Below, one piece after another: positions 27,434 to 33,184 of a stretch of DNA of 33,184 nucleotides. The stretch comes from Bacillota bacterium (GTDB taxonomy: Bacteria; Bacillota; Thermosediminibacteria; Thermosediminibacterales; Tepidanaerobacteraceae). Made by a program: the position numbers and the translations under genes. The stretch is taken from NCBI GenBank assembly GCA_023622055.1, contig JAMNZY010000091.1, positions 1 to 33,184 of the forward strand, given 5' to 3'. The notes below the pieces were generated by a model. That model ran no database searches. It was given only the letters and a program-made list of their open reading frames with translations, and was not told where the DNA came from. Within the stretch, counting starts at the first letter, position 1. Every line of letters starts with the position of its first letter.

Positions 27434-28351
27434 ATGAGAGCTGCAGTTATTGATTTAGGTTCCAACTCCATAAGGCTTTTGATAAAAGATGTGAAGCATG
27501 ATTTTATGGTAACTGTCCATAGAGAACTGGAAACTACTAGACTTGGCCGGGGCGTCGTAAAAAACCAGGAACTGGACAAGGAGTCTATGGCGGATACTCT
27601 ATCAGTTCTTTCAGATTTTATAAGTAAGGCCAATTCAATGGAGTGTGAACAAATCTTTGCCTTTGGCACAAGTGCCCTTAGAGAAGCGAAAAACAGCAGC
27701 TATTTTATAGATAGAGTAAGAAAGCTAGGTCTAAATGTGGAAATATTGTCAGGTGAAGAGGAAGCCCTTCTTTCCTTTAAAGGGGCAAAGGCTGGCCTTG
27801 ACATTTCAGGTCCTGCATTGGTGGTAGATATTGGTGGCGGTTCCACAGAGCTTATTTTAGGGGAAAAGCAAATACTAAAAAGCGAAAGCTTGCCAGTGGG
27901 AGCAGTTCGATACACCCATAAATATTTTAAATCTGAGCCGCCAATTACTAAAGATGTTGAGGAAGCTTCTGCAGTTATAAGTCAGCTAACTGATGATTTT
28001 TCAAAAACTTTAAACCAAATCAGGCAAATGTATGAAGTTACCCCTGTTGGAGTAGGAGGTACTTTAACTACCCTTTCAGCAATGGCTCAGGAACTTAAAG
28101 TTTATGACAGGGAAAAAATACATGGGTTTGTCCTTCAAAAGAATTATGTTGATAGTATTTATTCAAAGCTATTAAACCTTACACTAGATGAAAAGCGAAA
28201 GCTTCCTGGTCTTATGCCCCAGCGCGCTGATATTATTACGGCAGGGGCTTTTATTACAAAAGCTATTATGGAAACCTTAAACATTCATCGATTTATAATC
28301 AGTGAAACAGATATAATGGAAGGTTATCTTTTAGCTAAAATAAATTTCTAG
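27434..28351 (+). CDS. Ppx/GppA family phosphatase
   Basis: 'AVIDLGSNSIRLLI', 'GTSALREAKNS', 'LVVDIGGGSTELILGE', 'GVGGTLTTLSAMA'. Confidence 0.93.
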   Translation: MRAAVIDLGSNSIRLLIKDVKHDFMVTVHRELETTRLGRGVVKNQELDKESMADTLSVLSDFISKANSMECEQIFAFGTSALREAKNSSYFIDRVRKLGLNVEILSGEEEALLSFKGAKAGLDISGPALVVDIGGGSTELILGEKQILKSESLPVGAVRYTHKYFKSEPPITKDVEEASAVISQLTDDFSKTLNQIRQMYEVTPVGVGGTLTTLSAMAQELKVYDREKIHGFVLQKNYVDSIYSKLLNLTLDEKRKLPGLMPQRADIITAGAFITKAIMETLNIHRFIISETDIMEGYLLAKINF

Positions 28352-28355
28352 ACAG

Positions 28356-28384
28356 TTGACATCCTTGCAAAATTGTGTTATGAT
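28356..28384 (+). promoter_or_regulatory. Strong candidate sigma-A promoter for rpoBC
   Basis: TTGACA-N17-TATGAT, five bases after the ppx/gppA stop codon. Confidence 0.8.
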
Positions 28385-28550
28385 ATTAAACTGCATAATT
28401 ATAAGCAAAAATCATGCCATTGTTTTAGAATGTTTATATAGAAAATATATTTCAACTGACAAGTCGTTTTACTACATATATTTGCATCTGTAAAACTGTA
28501 TAATCTTTCCTGTTTTAGGAGATAGTATAATAGATATCCTTGTCTTAAAA

Positions 28551-28590
28551 CCAAAAGTACGGCAGCAAGTCCGCTTTTGGCTATTTTTAC
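28551..28590 (+). promoter_or_regulatory. Terminator/attenuator-like hairpin in the rpoB leader
   Basis: CCAAAAG-ta-CGG-cagcaagt-CCG-CTTTTGG followed by ctatttttac. Confidence 0.6.
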
Positions 28591-28613
28591 TTATAATAAG
28601 GGGTGAGGGAAAC

Positions 28614-31600
28614 ATGGTTCAACCTATCGCCATAGGCAATCGCACCCGGTGGAATTATTCCAAAATTGAAGAAGTTATGGGAATGCCTGACTTAATCGAG
28701 ATTCAAAGGGACTCCTATCAATGGTTTTTAACAGAAGGCATCAGAGAGGTTTTTAATGATATTTCTCCCATTGAAGATTTTACAGGTAATTTAGTGTTGG
28801 AATTTATTGACCATAAGCTAGAATCCACACCAAAGTATACTGAAGATGAGTGTCGGGAAAGAGACGTGACTTATGCTGTTCCCCTTAAAGTGAGAGTACG
28901 CTTGATAAATAAGGAAACTGGAGAAGTAAAGGAACAAGAAGTTTTCATGGGAGATTTCCCGCTGATGACTGAAAAAGGTACCTTTATTATCAATGGTGCC
29001 GAAAGGGTTATAGTAAGTCAGCTAGTCCGCTCTCCAGGAGTTTATTTCGATAGTCAGCGAGACAAAAACGGCAAAGAGCTGTTTTCCGGGACCATAATCC
29101 CCAATCGGGGAGCTTGGCTGGAAATGGAGATGGACTCAAATGATGTCTTATATGTCCGAATTGATAGAACTCGAAAGCTGCCCATTACTGTTTTAATACG
29201 GGCTTTAGGATATGGGACTAATGCCCAGATACTAGAGCTCATGGGTGAAGATGAAAAGATTTTGCGTACCTTTGAAAAGGATAATACAGAAAACCAAAAT
29301 GAAGCTCTCATAGAAATTTACAAAAGACTTAGACCTGGTGAACCACCCACCGTTGAAAATGCCAAGTCTTTACTTGAATCTTTGTTTTTTGATTCTAAAC
29401 GGTACGATTTGGCCCATGTAGGTCGCTATAAGTTCAATAAAAAATTGAGACTCAGGGACCGCATTTTCGGCAAAATCAGTGCGGAAGACGTGGAAGATCC
29501 TACAACTGGTGAGATAATTTTAAAGAAAGGCGAAAAAATTGACCGCAAGACTGCAGAACTCCTTGAATCCCTGAAAATTAAGGAGCTGAAAATCCAGCTA
29601 CCGGAAGATGGACTAGATTCCAGATTTCGCTCTGAATACAACCCCAAGATAGTCAAAGTTGTAAGTAACGGCTACTCAGATGAACCAGGCCCCGAAGGCC
29701 ACAGGACAGAAAAGCACATCACAGTAGATGATATTATAGCAGCCATCAATTACTTTATTAATCTCCCCTATGGAATTGGAAACATTGACGATATCGACCA
29801 TCTTGGCAACCGGCGCCTTCGTTCAGTAGGTGAGCTCCTGCAGAACCAATTTCGCATTGGCCTTGCCAGAATGGAAAGAGTAGTCAAGGAACGAATGACT
29901 ATTCAGGATGTAGACACCATTACACCACAAGGTCTAATAAATATCCGCCCAGTTGTAGCTGCAATAAAGGAATTTTTTGGAAGCAGCCAACTCTCACAGT
30001 TTATGGACCAGACCAACCCTCTGGCTGAATTGACCCACAAGCGCAGACTCAGCGCTCTAGGTCCTGGTGGCTTAAGCCGTGACAGGGCAGGTTTTGAAGT
30101 CCGTGACGTCCACCACTCCCACTATGGTCGCATGTGCCCTATAGAAACACCTGAAGGTCCCAATATCGGCTTAATTGGGTCACTGAGTACTTATGCAAGG
30201 GTAAACCAATACGGATTTATAGAAACTCCCTATCGCAAAGTAGACAAGGAACGAGGCGTTGTTACAGACGAAATTGAGTATTTGACTGCCGATGAAGAAG
30301 ATGCATATATCATAGCTCAGGCCAATGCGCCCCTTGATGAAGAAGGAAGATTTATCCAGAAGAGGGTAGTTGCCAGATACGCTGATGAAATCATAGTTGT
30401 CCCTGCAGAAGAAGTGGATTACATGGACGTGTCGCCAAAACAGCTGGTATCAGTAGCTGCTGCACTTATTCCATTTTTAGAGCACGACGATGCTAACCGT
30501 GCCCTAATGGGTGCTAACATGCAGCGTCAGGCGGTGCCCCTGATGCAAGCAGAGGCGCCCTTGGTGGGAACAGGTATCGAACACAAGGTGGCCATGGATT
30601 CAGGGGTAATGATTATTGCTAAAAACAGCGGTATTGTAGAAAGAGTCACAGCCCGGGAAATTGTAGTCCGCAGGGATAGTGACAATAACTTAGATGTTTA
30701 TAAACTCCACAAGTTTTTAAGATCAAATCAAGGCACTTGTATAAATCAAAAACCCATAGTGAAAAAAGGAGACAGGGTGGAAAAAGGTCAGCCTATAGCT
30801 GACGGACCTTCAACAGACCAAGGCGAACTGGCCTTAGGTCGCAACGTGCTAGTTGCCTTTATGCCTTGGGAAGGATACAACTATGAAGACGCCATATTGA
30901 TTTCAGAACGCTTGGTCAAAGACGATGTCTTTACATCAATTCACATAGAACAATATGAAGCGGAAGCTAGAGACACTAAGCTAGGCCCTGAAGAGATAAC
31001 TCGGGATGTTCCCAACGTAGGTGAAGAGGCCTTAAAAGACTTGGATGAACGAGGCATTATCAGAATTGGTGCTGAAGTCCGGGCAGGAGATATTTTGGTA
31101 GGAAAAGTAACTCCTAAGGGTGAAACAGAACTAACTGCTGAAGAACGACTGCTGAGAGCCATATTTGGTGAAAAGGCTCGAGAGGTAAGGGATACTTCTC
31201 TACGAGTGCCTCACGGAGAATACGGCATAGTAGTTGATGTAAAGGTTTTCAGTAGGGAAAACGGCGATGAACTTCCCCCAGGTGTAAATGAACAGGTGAG
31301 AGTATATATAGCCCAAAAGCGGAAGATTTCTGAAGGGGATAAGATGGCAGGCCGTCACGGCAATAAAGGTGTCATTTCCCGTATACTGCCTGTGGAAGAC
31401 ATGCCTTTCTTGCCAGATGGAACTCCTGTTGATATAGTGCTAAATCCATTAGGTGTGCCTTCCCGGATGAATATTGGTCAAGTTCTGGAAACTCACTTGG
31501 GATGGGCTGCCAAGGCTTTAGGCTGGCACGTGGCTACACCGGTTTTTGATGGCGCTGAAGAAAGTGAAATTTTTGAAACACTGAAAAAAGCTAATCTCCC

Positions 31601-32171
31601 TGAAGATGGAAAAACAATTTTGCGGGATGGTCGCACGGGCCTTCCCTTTGATAGCCCTGTAACAGTGGGTTACATGTATATGTTAAAACTTGCCCACTTA
31701 GTTGATGACAAAATCCATGCCCGCTCCACAGGTCCATACTCCCTTGTAACTCAGCAGCCTTTAGGTGGAAAGGCTCAGTTTGGTGGGCAACGCTTTGGCG
31801 AAATGGAGGTTTGGGCACTGGAGGCCTATGGTGCTAGTTATACACTGCAAGAGCTGCTGACGGTGAAATCTGACGATGTCATTGGCCGTGTGAAGACTTA
31901 CGAAGCTATCGTAAAAGGTGAAAATGTGCCTGAACCTGGTATGCCTGAATCCTTTAAAGTTTTGATAAAGGAACTTCAGTCATTGGCCTTAGATGTAAAA
32001 GTGTTGTCTGACGAAGTAGGAGAAATAGAAATTAAGGAAGATGACGACGATGATGATGAAGAGTCATCTTTAGACGTGAACATAGAAGGGCTGGAAGATG
32101 GGCAAAGTCAAGGCATTTCTTCCGAAGATGATGAAGATTTAGATTCGGAAGATGCCGATGAAGATGATTAA
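28614..32171 (+). CDS. rpoB: DNA-directed RNA polymerase subunit beta
   Basis: '[24 protein letters not shown]', '[64 protein letters not shown]'. RBS GGTGAGGG. Confidence 0.98.
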   Translation: MVQPIAIGNRTRWNYSKIEEVMGMPDLIEIQRDSYQWFLTEGIREVFNDISPIEDFTGNLVLEFIDHKLESTPKYTEDECRERDVTYAVPLKVRVRLINKETGEVKEQEVFMGDFPLMTEKGTFIINGAERVIVSQLVRSPGVYFDSQRDKNGKELFSGTIIPNRGAWLEMEMDSNDVLYVRIDRTRKLPITVLIRALGYGTNAQILELMGEDEKILRTFEKDNTENQNEALIEIYKRLRPGEPPTVENAKSLLESLFFDSKRYDLAHVGRYKFNKKLRLRDRIFGKISAEDVEDPTTGEIILKKGEKIDRKTAELLESLKIKELKIQLPEDGLDSRFRSEYNPKIVKVVSNGYSDEPGPEGHRTEKHITVDDIIAAINYFINLPYGIGNIDDIDHLGNRRLRSVGELLQNQFRIGLARMERVVKERMTIQDVDTITPQGLINIRPVVAAIKEFFGSSQLSQFMDQTNPLAELTHKRRLSALGPGGLSRDRAGFEVRDVHHSHYGRMCPIETPEGPNIGLIGSLSTYARVNQYGFIETPYRKVDKERGVVTDEIEYLTADEEDAYIIAQANAPLDEEGRFIQKRVVARYADEIIVVPAEEVDYMDVSPKQLVSVAAALIPFLEHDDANRALMGANMQRQAVPLMQAEAPLVGTGIEHKVAMDSGVMIIAKNSGIVERVTAREIVVRRDSDNNLDVYKLHKFLRSNQGTCINQKPIVKKGDRVEKGQPIADGPSTDQGELALGRNVLVAFMPWEGYNYEDAILISERLVKDDVFTSIHIEQYEAEARDTKLGPEEITRDVPNVGEEALKDLDERGIIRIGAEVRAGDILVGKVTPKGETELTAEERLLRAIFGEKAREVRDTSLRVPHGEYGIVVDVKVFSRENGDELPPGVNEQVRVYIAQKRKISEGDKMAGRHGNKGVISRILPVEDMPFLPDGTPVDIVLNPLGVPSRMNIGQVLETHLGWAAKALGWHVATPVFDGAEESEIFETLKKANLPEDGKTILRDGRTGLPFDSPVTVGYMYMLKLAHLVDDKIHARSTGPYSLVTQQPLGGKAQFGGQRFGEMEVWALEAYGASYTLQELLTVKSDDVIGRVKTYEAIVKGENVPEPGMPESFKVLIKELQSLALDVKVLSDEVGEIEIKEDDDDDDEESSLDVNIEGLEDGQSQGISSEDDEDLDSEDADEDD

Positions 32172-33184
<1,013 letters not shown>

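Overview
The window looks like chromosomal DNA from a spore-forming Clostridia-type Firmicute. It has low-to-mid GC, many TTG/GTG starts, and a backbone of mfd, a PrsA-like foldase, spoVT, spoVB-like, mazG, HU, spoIID-like, yabP, yabQ, divIC-like, an S1-domain protein, ppx/gppA, rpoB and rpoC. The left part carries a DUF362 protein (truncated at the window edge), a YlmH-like S4 protein, a Gmad2 lipoprotein, a CBS/DRTGG Mn-dependent pyrophosphatase, threonine ammonia-lyase, an M20 amidohydrolase with two coupled membrane proteins (DUF3100-like plus a 150-aa partner), a Cof-type HAD phosphatase, a DUF1294 protein, an orphan membrane protein, DnaE, and a small PrsW-like membrane protein. I found no CRISPR array, tRNA, rRNA, transposase or prophage. 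The best leads are: (1) the M20 / DUF3100 / small membrane protein module, which looks like a hydrolase with a split two-subunit carrier; (2) a near-consensus sigma-G promoter at spoVT bracketed by a perfect 9-bp inverted repeat, with a third copy at the start codon; (3) a 10-bp perfect hairpin that buries the yabP Shine-Dalgarno; (4) hairpin-bearing leaders or intergenic regions at mfd, rpoB and rpoB-rpoC; (5) a small PrsW-like intramembrane protease candidate; (6) a GC-rich structured intergenic island upstream of the HAD gene. All family calls are from reading the translations by eye. No database search was run.
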